Part shown: positions 15,587 to 25,538 of the stretch, piece after piece
How the letters are laid out: every line of letters begins with the position of its first letter
How positions within the stretch are numbered: the stretch's first letter is position 1
Translations under genes and position numbers: made by a program
Origin: Bacteroidota bacterium
GTDB taxonomy: Bacteria; Bacteroidota; Bacteroidia; Bacteroidales; Cfx3-03
Assembly (NCBI GenBank): GCA_030706265.1
Contig: JAUZOX010000001.1
Span: 1-36,968, forward strand
Length of the DNA stretch: 36,968 nt
Direction of reading: 5' to 3'
Notes under the pieces: model-generated
The model's input: only the letters and a program-made list of their open reading frames with translations
Told to the model about the DNA's origin: nothing
Databases searched by the model: none

Positions 15587-16771
15587 ATGAAACACAATAA
15601 AAATAGAATCCAGCAATCGCTTATTGGCTCCCTGGCTTTATCTGATCATCTCCCTGAAATTATCAGCCATCCAGGGAAATGGCACCGTTTATTATTGATA
15701 CTTGGCTGCCAGATTTGGTTTTTGCATTTAGATGCCCAAAATTTCGGAATCCGGAACAGAATCCCGACTCCTAATGATAGCCTGGTGTCATTTGTTGTTA
15801 ACAATGATGGCAGTGCAACATTCCGGCTTTATGCTCCTGATGCGAAGTCTGTTGAATTAGGAGGCGACCTCAAAGCTGAAAAAATTGAACGGGCCAACAA
15901 TGGCGTATGGACCATGAGTACAGGTCCAAATATCAATCCAAGTGCTTACCGGTACGTTTTCAAGGTGGACGGAATGAACGTCATTGATCCGAAAAACCCA
16001 ATGGCTGCAGATTTCCGCCCCATGGTAGAACTTGTGCCTAAAAGCGAATCCTTATTCTGGCAGAAAAAGGATGTCCCCCATGGCCTTATGTCGATCGTAT
16101 ATTATGAATCAAAAGCTACAAATTCAACAAGGCGGATGTTTGTATGGACACCTCCCCGGTATTTTTCAAACGATAAAAAAATTCCTGTCCTATACTTAAT
16201 GCATGGTGGCGGAGACAATGATACCAACTGGCCGGGGCAAGGAAAAGCAGGATGGATTCTTGACAATTTGTTTGCTGAAGGAAAAATTACGCAGATGATT
16301 GTTGTTATGCCTGATGGCAGTATTCCAGTTGAAATTTTTGCTCATGACTTGGGAAGTAACATCATTCCATTTATTGAAGCTAACTTCCGGGTATTGGCAG
16401 ATGCCCCACACCGGGCTATTGCGGGGCTTTCTATGGGAGGGATACAACTGCTGGAAACTCTGGTGGACTATCCCGATATGTTTGCGTATGTCAATGTCAT
16501 GAGTTCTGGATGGTTTACAAGAAATCCTGAATCACTTGAAAAGTATGACCAACGTGTGAAGGCTGTAGCTCCAATCTTAAAAAAGAATATTAAGTATTTT
16601 ATTTTTACAACAGGCGGAAAAGCTGACATGGCTTCAAATAATACTCCCCCGACACAGGCTATTTTCACGAAATACGGTATTAAATCAGAGTTTAGCGAGA
16701 TGGACGGGGGGCACACTATGTATGTATGGAGGCACGACCTATACAATTTTACCACGAAAATTTTCAAATAA
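15587..16771 (+). CDS. CE1-like esterase with N-terminal E-set domain
   Basis: 394 residues. The N-terminus is long: a hydrophobic signal segment lies at about 33-50, so the first ~30 residues may be an upstream extension or the true start may be later. An E-set/CBM48-like immunoglobulin fold follows at about 65-130 (VNNDGSATFRLYAPDAKSVEL). The alpha/beta-hydrolase domain has the HGGGDND oxyanion loop near 206-212, the nucleophile S282 in GLSMGG, a likely acid near D347, and H376 in DGGHTMYVWR. This architecture is that of Bacteroidota CE1 acetyl- or feruloyl-esterases. It probably deacylates oligosaccharides of this PUL. It lies just downstream of the IS4 element, which may have separated it from its original promoter. 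Confidence 0.88.
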   Translation: MKHNKNRIQQSLIGSLALSDHLPEIISHPGKWHRLLLILGCQIWFLHLDAQNFGIRNRIPTPNDSLVSFVVNNDGSATFRLYAPDAKSVELGGDLKAEKIERANNGVWTMSTGPNINPSAYRYVFKVDGMNVIDPKNPMAADFRPMVELVPKSESLFWQKKDVPHGLMSIVYYESKATNSTRRMFVWTPPRYFSNDKKIPVLYLMHGGGDNDTNWPGQGKAGWILDNLFAEGKITQMIVVMPDGSIPVEIFAHDLGSNIIPFIEANFRVLADAPHRAIAGLSMGGIQLLETLVDYPDMFAYVNVMSSGWFTRNPESLEKYDQRVKAVAPILKKNIKYFIFTTGGKADMASNNTPPTQAIFTKYGIKSEFSEMDGGHTMYVWRHDLYNFTTKIFK

Positions 16772-16818
16772 CCATCACAAAGTTATCAAACTTTCACAAA
16801 TCATAAAAAGAAACTAAA

Positions 16819-17805
16819 ATGGAAAATATTAAGAAGAATAAAATCGGATTAAGAATTAAGTTTTTATGGTTATTGACCTTTTTACCGGTTATCGCATTTG
16901 CCGCCGACCCACCTGGAATTCCTGATGGCTGGTCTGATGGTTTTGTTTACGACAATGGGGCTCGCATCCACTATTATCATGCTGTTCCTGCACCTGGGAA
17001 ACCGGTGATTGTAATGGTTCATGGGGTAACTGATAATGGCCTCTGCTGGACAACGCTAACATGGAAATTACAAGGCGCTTATGACATATACATGCTTGAT
17101 GCCCGCGGACACGGCTTGTCAGATCCTTTTACCTCTTCCGATGATGGTGAGACCTTGATTAAAGATGTAGTAGGTTTTGTGAAAACTATGAATTTTGAGA
17201 AGCCCATTCTTATAGGACATTCAATGGGTGCAGCTACCGTAATGCGTGTAGGTGCTGAATATCCGGATTTGGCAAAGGCAGTTATCATGCTTGATCCGGG
17301 GCTTCCCCGAAAAAATGCCGGAGATCGTCCTCCTGTTCCAAATACCCGTCCAAGTGCCCCACCACGAACTCAGCAAAATCAATCTTCAGTGCCTGACCGC
17401 CTCTCCTATAATATGTTTGGTGATCCAGAGACTTTGGTGAAACAGAATAACTATACCTTCAAAGATTTGGTAGAAAAAGGCACCAGGGACAATCCTAAAT
17501 GGGGCATCGTGGATGTTAAATATTGGGCGTTGTCAAAAAAACAGTACCACGGATCATACACGCAAGAGCAATCGCAAGCGATGAGGGGCACCATGAGCAC
17601 AGGAGAAGCATTGGCAAAGATCACCGTCCCCTCACTTGTCCTGAAAGCTGATGCATCGCCGGAAGTCCGCAAGGCCAACGAAGAGACTGTGAAAGACCTG
17701 CCAAGGGTTAAGTTGGTGCACATGGATGGAGCAGCACACAACTTGCATCACGATCAATTAGAAAACACAGTGAAAGAGATCAATGAATTTCTGTCAAAGC
17801 TGTAA
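16819..17805 (+). CDS. Secreted alpha/beta hydrolase
   Basis: 328 residues with a clear signal peptide (about 10-29, ending AFAAD). The fold is a classic alpha/beta hydrolase: HG at 68-69 for the oxyanion hole, DARGHG near 94-99, the nucleophile S135 in GHSMG, an Asp-containing LKADASPE near the C-terminus, and H307 in DGAAHN. These features match epoxide-hydrolase/esterase relatives rather than CE1. A Pro-rich stretch lies near 170-190 (PPVPN and PSAPPRT). It lies 47 bp after the CE1-like gene and 14 bp before the next esterase, so the three read as one transcript. The ester substrate is unknown. Confidence 0.85.
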   Translation: MENIKKNKIGLRIKFLWLLTFLPVIAFAADPPGIPDGWSDGFVYDNGARIHYYHAVPAPGKPVIVMVHGVTDNGLCWTTLTWKLQGAYDIYMLDARGHGLSDPFTSSDDGETLIKDVVGFVKTMNFEKPILIGHSMGAATVMRVGAEYPDLAKAVIMLDPGLPRKNAGDRPPVPNTRPSAPPRTQQNQSSVPDRLSYNMFGDPETLVKQNNYTFKDLVEKGTRDNPKWGIVDVKYWALSKKQYHGSYTQEQSQAMRGTMSTGEALAKITVPSLVLKADASPEVRKANEETVKDLPRVKLVHMDGAAHNLHHDQLENTVKEINEFLSKL

Positions 17806-17819
17806 AATAAATATGCACT

Positions 17820-18728
17820 ATGAACCTTGAAAAATTGTCGATCGCTCTTTTGGCAGTTGGTCTTTTGCTAACCGTGCAACTTACAGTTTATGCACAAGCA
17901 TCCGATGAAAAACTGTTGTGGCCATTGGGTATTAAAGATAACCCCGTACAACATACTACTGCCGAAGAGATGGAAAATTTCGATGTACATCCGTATTCTC
18001 TTTCAAAAAAGAACCGGGTATTTCGGAAAGTGTCCGTTCCTACTTATGTTTTGCATCTGCCATCGCCCGAAAAAGCAACCGGGGTAGCCGTAGTTATTTG
18101 TCCCGGAGGCGGTTTTGTGGATAATTGGTTCGATCGGGAAGGTACTGACCTGGCGCTTTGGCTAAAAGAACAGGGCGTGGCATCGTTGGTGTTGAAATAT
18201 CGCTTGAATGCCAAAAATAGCAGTGGAAATTCTGTAGTTCCTAATGATGTGTATTTCACAGCGATATTCGACGATGCAAAACAAGCGATCAGGACTTTAC
18301 GAAAGGATGCATCGAAACTAAATATCAATCCTAATAAAATTGGTATTTCAGGCTTTTCGGCTGGTGGGTTCATGGCGGTTGAACTTGCTGTAGCCGACGA
18401 AATAAAAGAAAGTCCCGACACGGTTAGCTGGAAACCCAATTTTGCAGGCCTTTTTTATGCAGCTTTTTTTAAGAATTATACTGTTCGAAAAGAAAGTTGT
18501 CCGCCGGTTTTTATCATCAATGCCGCCGATGATAAATTAACTACTGCCCCCAAATGTATTGATTTCTATACATCTTTGTTAAAAGCGGGGGTGCCAGCCG
18601 AAATGCACATATACAACAAAGGCTCCCATGGTTTTTCAATGGATTTTTCCAAAGGAGAATCGCTAAAGTATTGGTCCGAAAGCTTTTTAGCCTGGTTAAA
18701 GGATATTGGGATGATAAATAGCAGGTAA
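17820..18728 (+). CDS. Acetylxylan-esterase-like alpha/beta hydrolase
   Basis: 302 residues with a signal peptide (about 5-26). The oxyanion motif CPGGGF (94-99) and the nucleophile S180 in GFSAGG place it among BD-FAE/lipase-like fold-3 hydrolases. NAADDKL carries the probable catalytic Asp and KGSHGF the His (about 270). Relatives in PULs deacetylate xylan or pectin side chains. It begins 14 bp after the preceding hydrolase and ends 33 bp before the GH53 gene, consistent with one operon. It is the third esterase in a row; why so many are needed is open (different acyl positions is the simplest guess). Confidence 0.87.
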   Translation: MNLEKLSIALLAVGLLLTVQLTVYAQASDEKLLWPLGIKDNPVQHTTAEEMENFDVHPYSLSKKNRVFRKVSVPTYVLHLPSPEKATGVAVVICPGGGFVDNWFDREGTDLALWLKEQGVASLVLKYRLNAKNSSGNSVVPNDVYFTAIFDDAKQAIRTLRKDASKLNINPNKIGISGFSAGGFMAVELAVADEIKESPDTVSWKPNFAGLFYAAFFKNYTVRKESCPPVFIINAADDKLTTAPKCIDFYTSLLKAGVPAEMHIYNKGSHGFSMDFSKGESLKYWSESFLAWLKDIGMINSR

Positions 18729-18761
18729 TAAGAATTATTAGTTACCAAAAGACATTCGCAA

Positions 18762-19856
18762 ATGAGAATACTGAAATTGATTTTTTTTCTCTTTGTCCCG
18801 TCTTTGTTGACGGCACAGGATCTTCCTTACAAAAACTCATACGCATTTGGCCTCGATGTTTCCTTCGTCAGGCAGCAGGAAGACAACGGCAATAAGTTCA
18901 TGGATACCGATAGCACGGTGAAACCTTGTTTGCAGATATTCAGAGAACATGGGTACAACTGGGGGAGGATCATGATCTGCAACGAACCGGTTTCAGGCCG
19001 CCTTACTCAGGATATTAAATATGTTGTCTCCGCAGCGCAGGATCTTAAGAAGTATGGATATAGTTTCCTGCTCGATTATATGATGTCGAACGGATGGGCC
19101 AATCCGATGGTTCAGCCTGTTCCTTCATTGTGGAAAAACCTGAAACATTCAGAAAGAGTAAAAGTTGTTTATCAATATGTTAAAGAGACGATGACTGCAC
19201 TGAAGGATGCGGGAGTGATGCCTGATATGGTACAGATAGGAAATGAGATAGGCAACGGTTTTCTCTGGCCCGATGGTCGTATCAGGTACGACAGTCTGGA
19301 GTTGAGCAAATGGAAGAATGTTGCGGATTATCTTTCTGCCGGTGCGAAAGCTGTAAGGGAAGTTGCAGGGAAGGAAAAGAATGTAAAAATCATGCTGCAT
19401 GTCGATCATGGAGGAGATATTCCAATGACAAAAACATTCTTTAATAAAATGCGTGAGTTTAAAGTAGATTACGATGTGATTGGCTTTTCATTCTATCCAT
19501 GGTCACATGGCACACTCCTCGATTTAAAGGATAACCTTAGGTTTGCTGCAAAGGAGTACGGTAAGGAAATTATTGTTGTGGAAACCGGTTATTATTGGAG
19601 GCATGGCAATAATTTCAGAAATATCAAACCTCCTTTTCCTGAAACACCTCAGGGACAAAGAGAATGGATGGAAGCTGTTAATGAAATAGTCATGAATACT
19701 CCAGATGGATTAGGAAGGGGCGTATTCTGGTGGGAACCGATGAGCCGTGGCAGGGGTTATTTTGATGAAGCCCGGAAAGTTCAGCCCATAATTAACGCAT
19801 TTGAAAAATATGCCTTGCCGGTAAACCGTGCCGACGGTCAGACGCGAATACAATAA
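18762..19856 (+). CDS. GH53 endo-beta-1,4-galactanase
   Basis: 364 residues with a signal peptide (1-18). A (beta/alpha)8 clan GH-A enzyme: opening motif FGLDVSFVRQQEDNG (29-43), NWGRIMICNEP (66-76), acid/base E162 in QIGNEIGNG, GFSFYPWSHG (241-250), and nucleophile E274 in VVETGYYW. These are the hallmarks of GH53, which cuts beta-1,4-galactan as in type I arabinogalactan and rhamnogalacturonan I side chains. No lipobox is obvious, so a periplasmic location is more likely than the surface. The length is typical of a single-domain member. The C-terminal ~15 residues are not recognisable. Confidence 0.9.
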   Translation: MRILKLIFFLFVPSLLTAQDLPYKNSYAFGLDVSFVRQQEDNGNKFMDTDSTVKPCLQIFREHGYNWGRIMICNEPVSGRLTQDIKYVVSAAQDLKKYGYSFLLDYMMSNGWANPMVQPVPSLWKNLKHSERVKVVYQYVKETMTALKDAGVMPDMVQIGNEIGNGFLWPDGRIRYDSLELSKWKNVADYLSAGAKAVREVAGKEKNVKIMLHVDHGGDIPMTKTFFNKMREFKVDYDVIGFSFYPWSHGTLLDLKDNLRFAAKEYGKEIIVVETGYYWRHGNNFRNIKPPFPETPQGQREWMEAVNEIVMNTPDGLGRGVFWWEPMSRGRGYFDEARKVQPIINAFEKYALPVNRADGQTRIQ

Positions 19857-19866
19857 ATAAGACATT

Positions 19867-19989
19867 AAAAACTGATGAATAAAAGAAACTACTTACAGGC
19901 TTTAGCATTATTTCTCTTGCTAATAAATATAGCATTCTTCGTAAATGCTACAAATCTGAACAATAGCACCTCTAAAAAAAAATTCCGCA
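19867..19989 (+). repeat. Diverged direct repeat flanking the GH115 gene, left copy
   Basis: About 120 bp that match 22501-22619 (the start of the GH106 gene) with scattered substitutions and small gaps. The match begins at AAAACTGATG and ends at TCCGCA in both copies. The GH115 gene lies between them. Confidence 0.8.
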
Positions 19990-20009
19990 TCAAATGGAGG
20001 GAAAATTAA
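19875..20009 (+). pseudogene. Orphan signal-peptide fragment of a GH106-like gene
   Basis: An ATG at 19875 opens a 44-codon frame beginning MNKRNYLQALALFLLLIN, a textbook signal peptide. It is the intact-frame counterpart of the out-of-frame leader of the GH106 gene at 22508. After about residue 33 similarity fades and a stop follows. It is best read as the 5' remnant of a duplicated or displaced rhamnosidase gene, left behind when the GH115 gene arrived. It has no catalytic part. It could still be translated as a short exported peptide, but I see no reason to think it is functional. Confidence 0.7.
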
Positions 20010-20095
20010 ATTTGTTTTTTTAAAATACAAATAGTCATCATTCCTAAAAATTTTAAAATCACACATTCAATCGTTTATCTAAAATTATACTAACA

Positions 20096-22447
20096 ATGAT
20101 CAAATCAATACCGTTTTTTTTGTTTGCAATTTTTATTTGCTCTACCCTGCAAGCAAATTTTATTTTTCGGCAAAATACAAACATCTCGGTGGTGTTTAAC
20201 GAAAAAAAAGAGCCTGAAGTGGTACGTACCGCGTTCGACCTTTTTAAAACCGATTATTCCAAAGTGTTTAGCGGAAACCTTACTATTGGCAGTAAGGGAA
20301 TTCTTTATTTCGGAACCGTTGAACTAAACGACAAAGCCGAAAAATTCGTAGATAAAAATGATATTCTGGAGCTTAAAAAACACAAAGAAGGTTTTCTGAT
20401 AACCGTAAAAAAAGGCAATCTTATAGTTTTAGGAAGCGATAAGCGCGGAACAGCTTACGGAATACTCGAAATATCGAGAATGATTGGAGTATCGCCGTGG
20501 GTATGGTGGGCCGATTCGCGTATTGATAAAAAAGAATCGTTCACTTTAGAAGAAGGGTTCAGAATGTTAAAATATCCTTCCGTTGCCCATCGCGGAATAT
20601 TTCTCAATGATGAAGACTGGGGACTGATGCCTTGGAGCTCGCTAACTTATGAGCCATCGCAAAAAAAAGGACAAATAGGACCTAAAACACATGCCAGAAT
20701 TTTCGAATTGCTTTTACGTTTGCGTGCCAATTCGTTTTGGCCGGCCATGCACAGCTGTTCCGTTGCATTTTATTTGACCCCGGGCAACAAAGAAATGGCC
20801 GATAAATATGGCATAATCCTCGGCACATCGCACTGCGAACCCATGATGCGAAACACCAATGCCGAATGGAAATATGCCGGCACGGGCGAATACAACTATA
20901 TAAGTAACAAAGAAAATGTTCTTAAATTTTGGGAAGAACGGGTTAAGCTTCTTTCGGGAGCCGATAATATTTACACCCTCGGAATGCGCGGCATACACGA
21001 TGGACCTATGAATGGAGCCAAAACCCCGGAAGAACAAAAAAATGCACTTGCCAACATTCTCAAAGACCAAAAAGACATATTAATTAAAAATGTAAACCCC
21101 GACATTGAAAAAATACCTCAGGTATTTATTCCGTATAAAGAAGTACTTGATGCTTATAAAATGGGGCTTGAAGTTCCAGATTATGTTACTTTAATGTGGA
21201 CCGACGATAATTATGGTTACCTAAGACATTTTCCCGACGAAAAGGAACGCGCACGCAAAGGTGGAAACGGCGTATATTACCACGCTTCGTATTGGGGCCA
21301 ACCACACGATTACCTTTGGCTTGCAACAAACCACCCGGCACAGATATACACCCAAATGAAACTGGCTTACGACAAAGGAATCCGAAACTTATGGATACTA
21401 AATGTAGGAGATATTAAACCTGCCGAATATTTAATTGAACTTTTTCTGGATATGGCATGGGATATTAACGCCATCGAAAATAACATCAATGGTTTAGATA
21501 AGCATCTTTACACATGGTTACAACGAGAGTTCGGCGAATCAAACGCGAAAGAACTTCTCACGGTTATGAACGAGTACTACCGTTTGGCATACATACGCAA
21601 ACCCGAATTTATGGGCAATACCCGCGAGGAAGAAAAAGACCCGAAATACAGAATTGTATCCGACTTCCCTTGGAGCACAGAATATATTAAAAAACGCATA
21701 GCCCAGTATGCAGCTATATCCGACAAAGTAATTTCAATGTCGGGAACCATTGCTGCACACAAACGCGATGCATGGTTTCAACTTGTTGAATATCCGGTAC
21801 GATGTGCTGCCGAAATGAATAAAAAGCAACTTTATGGCCAGTTGGCTCGACATGGATTAAGCGATTGGGCTTTAAGCGATACGGCATTCTCTACAATTGT
21901 AACATTAACCGAAAAATACAATACGCAAAATAACGGAAAATGGAACCGGATGATGGATTACAAACCACGAAAACTGCCGGTATTTAACATTGCTGCGCGT
22001 ACAAGTGTCGAAAACCCGCTTATAGAAGAGCCAAAACCTTTGTGCGTATTTAATGGGGTCGAATACAAAGAATTCGCAGGCATTAAACCAATAGCTCACG
22101 GACTTGGGTACGAACGCGGCGCTATAAGTTTACCCAAAGGCACGTCTGTAATTTATAACTTCGAAACAACCGGGTTAGATTCCATTAAAATTGAAGTTGC
22201 ATTAGCTCCCAACCACCCGGTAGAAGGAACACAAATACGCTACGCTGTTTCAGTTAATAACGAACCTTCACAAGTAGTCGATTTTAGAACCGAAGGTCGC
22301 AGCGAAGAATGGAAACAAAACGTATTAACGAATAGGGCTATACGCGAAACAACACATGCCATTCCCCTGAATGGCATGAAAACCCTTAAAATTACAGCAA
22401 TAGATGAAGGCGTAATTTTAGATCAGGTTATACTGTTCACGCGCTAA
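20096..22447 (+). CDS. GH115 alpha-glucuronidase
   Basis: 783 residues with a signal peptide (1-20). An N-terminal alpha/beta domain (about 25-150) leads to GTAYGILEISRMIGVSPWVWWAD. The GH115 core follows, with HRGIFLNDEDWGL, the RANSFWPAMH block, GTSHCEPMMRN, MRGIHDGPM, MWTDDNYGYLR and YYHASYWGQPHDYLWLATNHP. A C-terminal helical and beta region follows. Known members remove 4-O-methyl-glucuronate or glucuronate from glucuronoxylan or arabinogalactan. In a locus with rhamnosidases and galactanases, an arabinogalactan or pectic side-chain target is a reasonable inference. Its base usage (A/C-rich plus strand) is close to the GH106 and CE4 genes that follow and unlike GH53, and it sits between direct repeats, so it may have arrived with that block. 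Confidence 0.93.
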   Translation: MIKSIPFFLFAIFICSTLQANFIFRQNTNISVVFNEKKEPEVVRTAFDLFKTDYSKVFSGNLTIGSKGILYFGTVELNDKAEKFVDKNDILELKKHKEGFLITVKKGNLIVLGSDKRGTAYGILEISRMIGVSPWVWWADSRIDKKESFTLEEGFRMLKYPSVAHRGIFLNDEDWGLMPWSSLTYEPSQKKGQIGPKTHARIFELLLRLRANSFWPAMHSCSVAFYLTPGNKEMADKYGIILGTSHCEPMMRNTNAEWKYAGTGEYNYISNKENVLKFWEERVKLLSGADNIYTLGMRGIHDGPMNGAKTPEEQKNALANILKDQKDILIKNVNPDIEKIPQVFIPYKEVLDAYKMGLEVPDYVTLMWTDDNYGYLRHFPDEKERARKGGNGVYYHASYWGQPHDYLWLATNHPAQIYTQMKLAYDKGIRNLWILNVGDIKPAEYLIELFLDMAWDINAIENNINGLDKHLYTWLQREFGESNAKELLTVMNEYYRLAYIRKPEFMGNTREEEKDPKYRIVSDFPWSTEYIKKRIAQYAAISDKVISMSGTIAAHKRDAWFQLVEYPVRCAAEMNKKQLYGQLARHGLSDWALSDTAFSTIVTLTEKYNTQNNGKWNRMMDYKPRKLPVFNIAARTSVENPLIEEPKPLCVFNGVEYKEFAGIKPIAHGLGYERGAISLPKGTSVIYNFETTGLDSIKIEVALAPNHPVEGTQIRYAVSVNNEPSQVVDFRTEGRSEEWKQNVLTNRAIRETTHAIPLNGMKTLKITAIDEGVILDQVILFTR

Positions 22448-22500
22448 TATGTTTTCGCCCAGCTTTTGCAGTTTGTTAACATATGTGAATATGAAAAATA

Positions 22501-22619
22501 AAAACTGATGAAAAAAAAACTACTTACAGGCTTTAGCATTATTTCTCTTGCTAATAAATACAGCAATCTTTGTTAACGCTTCAAATCCGAACGATAGCAT
22601 CGCAAAAAACTTTTCCGCA
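22501..22619 (+). repeat. Diverged direct repeat flanking the GH115 gene, right copy
   Basis: Counterpart of 19867-19989. This copy is the living 5' end of the GH106 gene and encodes its signal peptide, although the frame is broken at the A9 run. Confidence 0.8.
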
Positions 22620-25490
22620 GCAAGGGGTTCAACTCCTTATGTTTTGTGGCAATGGATGAACGGTTGTGTAACCAAAGAGGGTATTTCGTACGATTTAGAA
22701 GCATTTAAACGTATTGGTATAAAGAATGTGCAACAATTTTTAGTAGGTGGCATAGAGGCCGACATTAACGACCCCGATATAACCATACTTGGCGATAAAT
22801 GGATGGAACTAATGCGCTTTTCGCTCGGTGAATGCCAACGTTTAGGTATGGATTTTGGAACGCATAATTGTCCGGGGTGGTCGGCAAGTGGAGCGCCGGG
22901 CTTAAAAGTTGAAGAATCAATGCAAAAACTGATATGGGAGAAAACCTCATTGTCTGGCAGTACTTCTACATCAACCCCTATTACCAGGGCAAAAATCGAT
23001 ACTCTATGGAATTATTACAAGGATATATGCCTGATTGCTATCCCCAAAAATGAAGCGGTTCTCACTAGGGATAAAATTATAGTTATTACAGATGGCCTTG
23101 ATAAATCTGGCCAGCTAAAGAATGCCCTTCCTCAGGGCGAATGGGATGTTTTACGATTTGGACATACCACAATCGGCAAAAAGAATTTAACTGCACCGGT
23201 ATCCGGGCAAGGGTTGGAAGTGGACAAGCTGAGCCGGAAAGCTCTAACTAGTTTCTGGAGTTTATACCCCGAAAAACTTTTGGCAATGGCTGGAGAACAT
23301 GCTGGAAAAACGTTTAAGCGATTTGAAATTGATAGTTACGAAGCCGGAAATCAGGACTGGACACCCGATATGGCCAACGAATTTATGAACCGTCGGGGAT
23401 ATGCAATTTATCCTTGGTTAGTTGTTATCGCCGGATATACCGTAGAATCGAAAGATGTTACCGCACGCTTTAAATACGACTGGCAACGTACGATAAACGA
23501 ACTGTTTGCCGACAACTATTATGGCTACCTCAATGAATTAATTCATAAAGTCCCGGGATTGGAATTTTTGGTAGAACCTTATGGCACAGGAAAGAAAAAC
23601 TTTGACGAACTGGCGATACGTGGCATTGGCGATAAGGTTATGTGCGAATTTTGGACAAAACCTTCCACCTGGGGCTGGGAATCCATATTGCCCGTTTCTT
23701 CCAATGCACATGTTAACGGAAAAAAAATTGTAGCTGCCGAAGCTTTTACCGGGCAACCACAGTATGCTTTTCAGACAGATTTAGCCGCATTGAAAGTTTC
23801 AGGCGACCAGGCGTTCAGCGAAGGGGTTAACCTCTTTGTACTTCATGCAAGCGCCCATCAGCCTTGGCCACAGGTAAAGCCGGGTATGACGATGGGTTGG
23901 TGGGGAACTCAATTCGGGCCATCGCAAACATGGTGGAACCATGGTGCAGCCCAGTGGGTACAATACGTTACACGATGCCAAAATATTCTTCAAAAAGGAT
24001 TATTTGTTGGCGATTTGTGCTACTTACAACTGTATAGCCAAAAGAAAACCAACATTCCGCAAGGGTATAAGGCTGATATTTGTAACGAAAAAGAATTTTT
24101 TACCCGATTTTCGGTTAAAGAAAAGAAGCTTGTACTACCCGATGGAATGTCGTACCGAATATTGGTACTTCCCGACAGTTGCAAAATAGAACCGGAGCTT
24201 GCCCGCAAAATCGAAAAATCAGTTAACGATGGTGCAATTGTTGTTGGAAGTGGATTTACAGGTAGTCCGGGGTTAAACGGTTTTGCAACTACCAATAGCG
24301 AAATTCGAGCTATTAGCGAACGTTTATTTGGTACGTTTGGCGCAAAAGATCAGATGGCAAAAAATGTTCGAAATATTGGTAAGGGAAAAGTTTATTGCTG
24401 CTATTCCGCTCAGGAAGCTTTGGAAAAAGAAAATATTTCAAAAGACATTGAGGTTTTGAACAACGAAAAAGACGTGGCATGGATTCATCGCAACGATGGT
24501 GACGAACATTACTATTTCATTTCCAATTCATCTGCAAAAAATAAATCAATTCAAATAAGCTTTCGGATAAGCGAGATGCAGCCCGAAATATGGAATCCGG
24601 TTACAGGACAAATAGCCAATGCGTTGGTTTGGAAAACCGATAATAAGCGAACAACAGTATCCCTCAATATGGATGCCAATGGCTCGTGCTTTGTTGTGTT
24701 CCGTAATAAAAGTAAAAGTGCTTCGGGGGTCATAAAAGCCCTAAAGCTAAATAACGATACTGTCAACGTTAACGATCACCTAACATTTAATAATCAATTA
24801 ATTTTATATTCTAAAGGCGTTTATAAACTAATCTTACAAAACGGTAAAACCATTACAAAAGAAAACAATAGCGAGCCGGAAAAGATTCTTTTAAACGACG
24901 ATTGGGATGTTCGTTTTCAAGAAAATCGGGGTGCTCCTTCATCGGCTCATTTCGCGAAACTTATTTCGTGGCCTTTACATGCTGATTCCGCTATTAAATT
25001 CTTTTCAGGAACCGCACATTATAAAAAAACATTTCGGCTCAATTCCGAACAATTTAAACCTACCAAACGCATACTTATAGATTTAGGCGAAGTAAAAAAC
25101 GTTGCCACTATTACAGTCAATCAAAAAGAAGTAGCGGTTATTTGGAACCCACCATTTTCGGTAGATATTACCGACTATTGCAACTCCGGCGAAAACTTGT
25201 TGGAAATTGCAGTTACCAATCTTTGGCCAAACCGAATTATTGGAGATAAAACTCAGCCCGATGATTGTGTATGGGGTGCAATTCGCAGCTTCCCACCTTT
25301 TTCAATTGGTCGCAATCTTCAGGTTGTACCCGATTGGGTTAAAAATAAAACCGAACGCCCAAGCAAAAATCGTATAACCTTTTGTACTGTGGATTTCTTT
25401 AAAAAAGATACACCTTTATTACCGTCAGGTTTAATCGGTCCGGTTCAAATAACGGTTGAAGATACTTGGGATATTTATGGTGTACAATAA
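22508..25490 (+). CDS. GH106 alpha-L-rhamnosidase with frameshifted leader
   Basis: The open frame spans 22548-25490 (980 codons from a TTG). The N-terminal core STPYVLWQWMNGCVTKEGISYDLEAFK, then FGTHNCPGWSASG, WWGTQFGPSQTWWNHG and VQYVTRCQ, is diagnostic of GH106. A C-terminal galactose-binding-like sandwich (DWDVRFQENRG ... ITVNQKEVAVIWNPPFSVDIT) matches GH106 architecture. The natural start is almost certainly ATG 22508, but an A9 run at 22511-22519 puts it one base out of frame. With A8 the leader reads MKKNYLQALALFLLLIN and joins the body. Either the export signal is lost, or polymerase slippage or phase variation restores it, or there is a sequencing error. The enzyme should release alpha-linked rhamnose from pectic oligosaccharides. 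Confidence 0.9.
22511..22519 (+). repeat. A9 homopolymer at the GH106 start
   Basis: Nine A follow the ATG directly. Loss of one A (or gain of two) fuses the signal peptide to the enzyme. It is a candidate contingency tract or transcriptional slippage site. Confidence 0.8.
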
Positions 25491-25538
25491 AAATACCTTA
25501 TATATGATTATCAATTATTTACATACTTTTTTGCTTTC

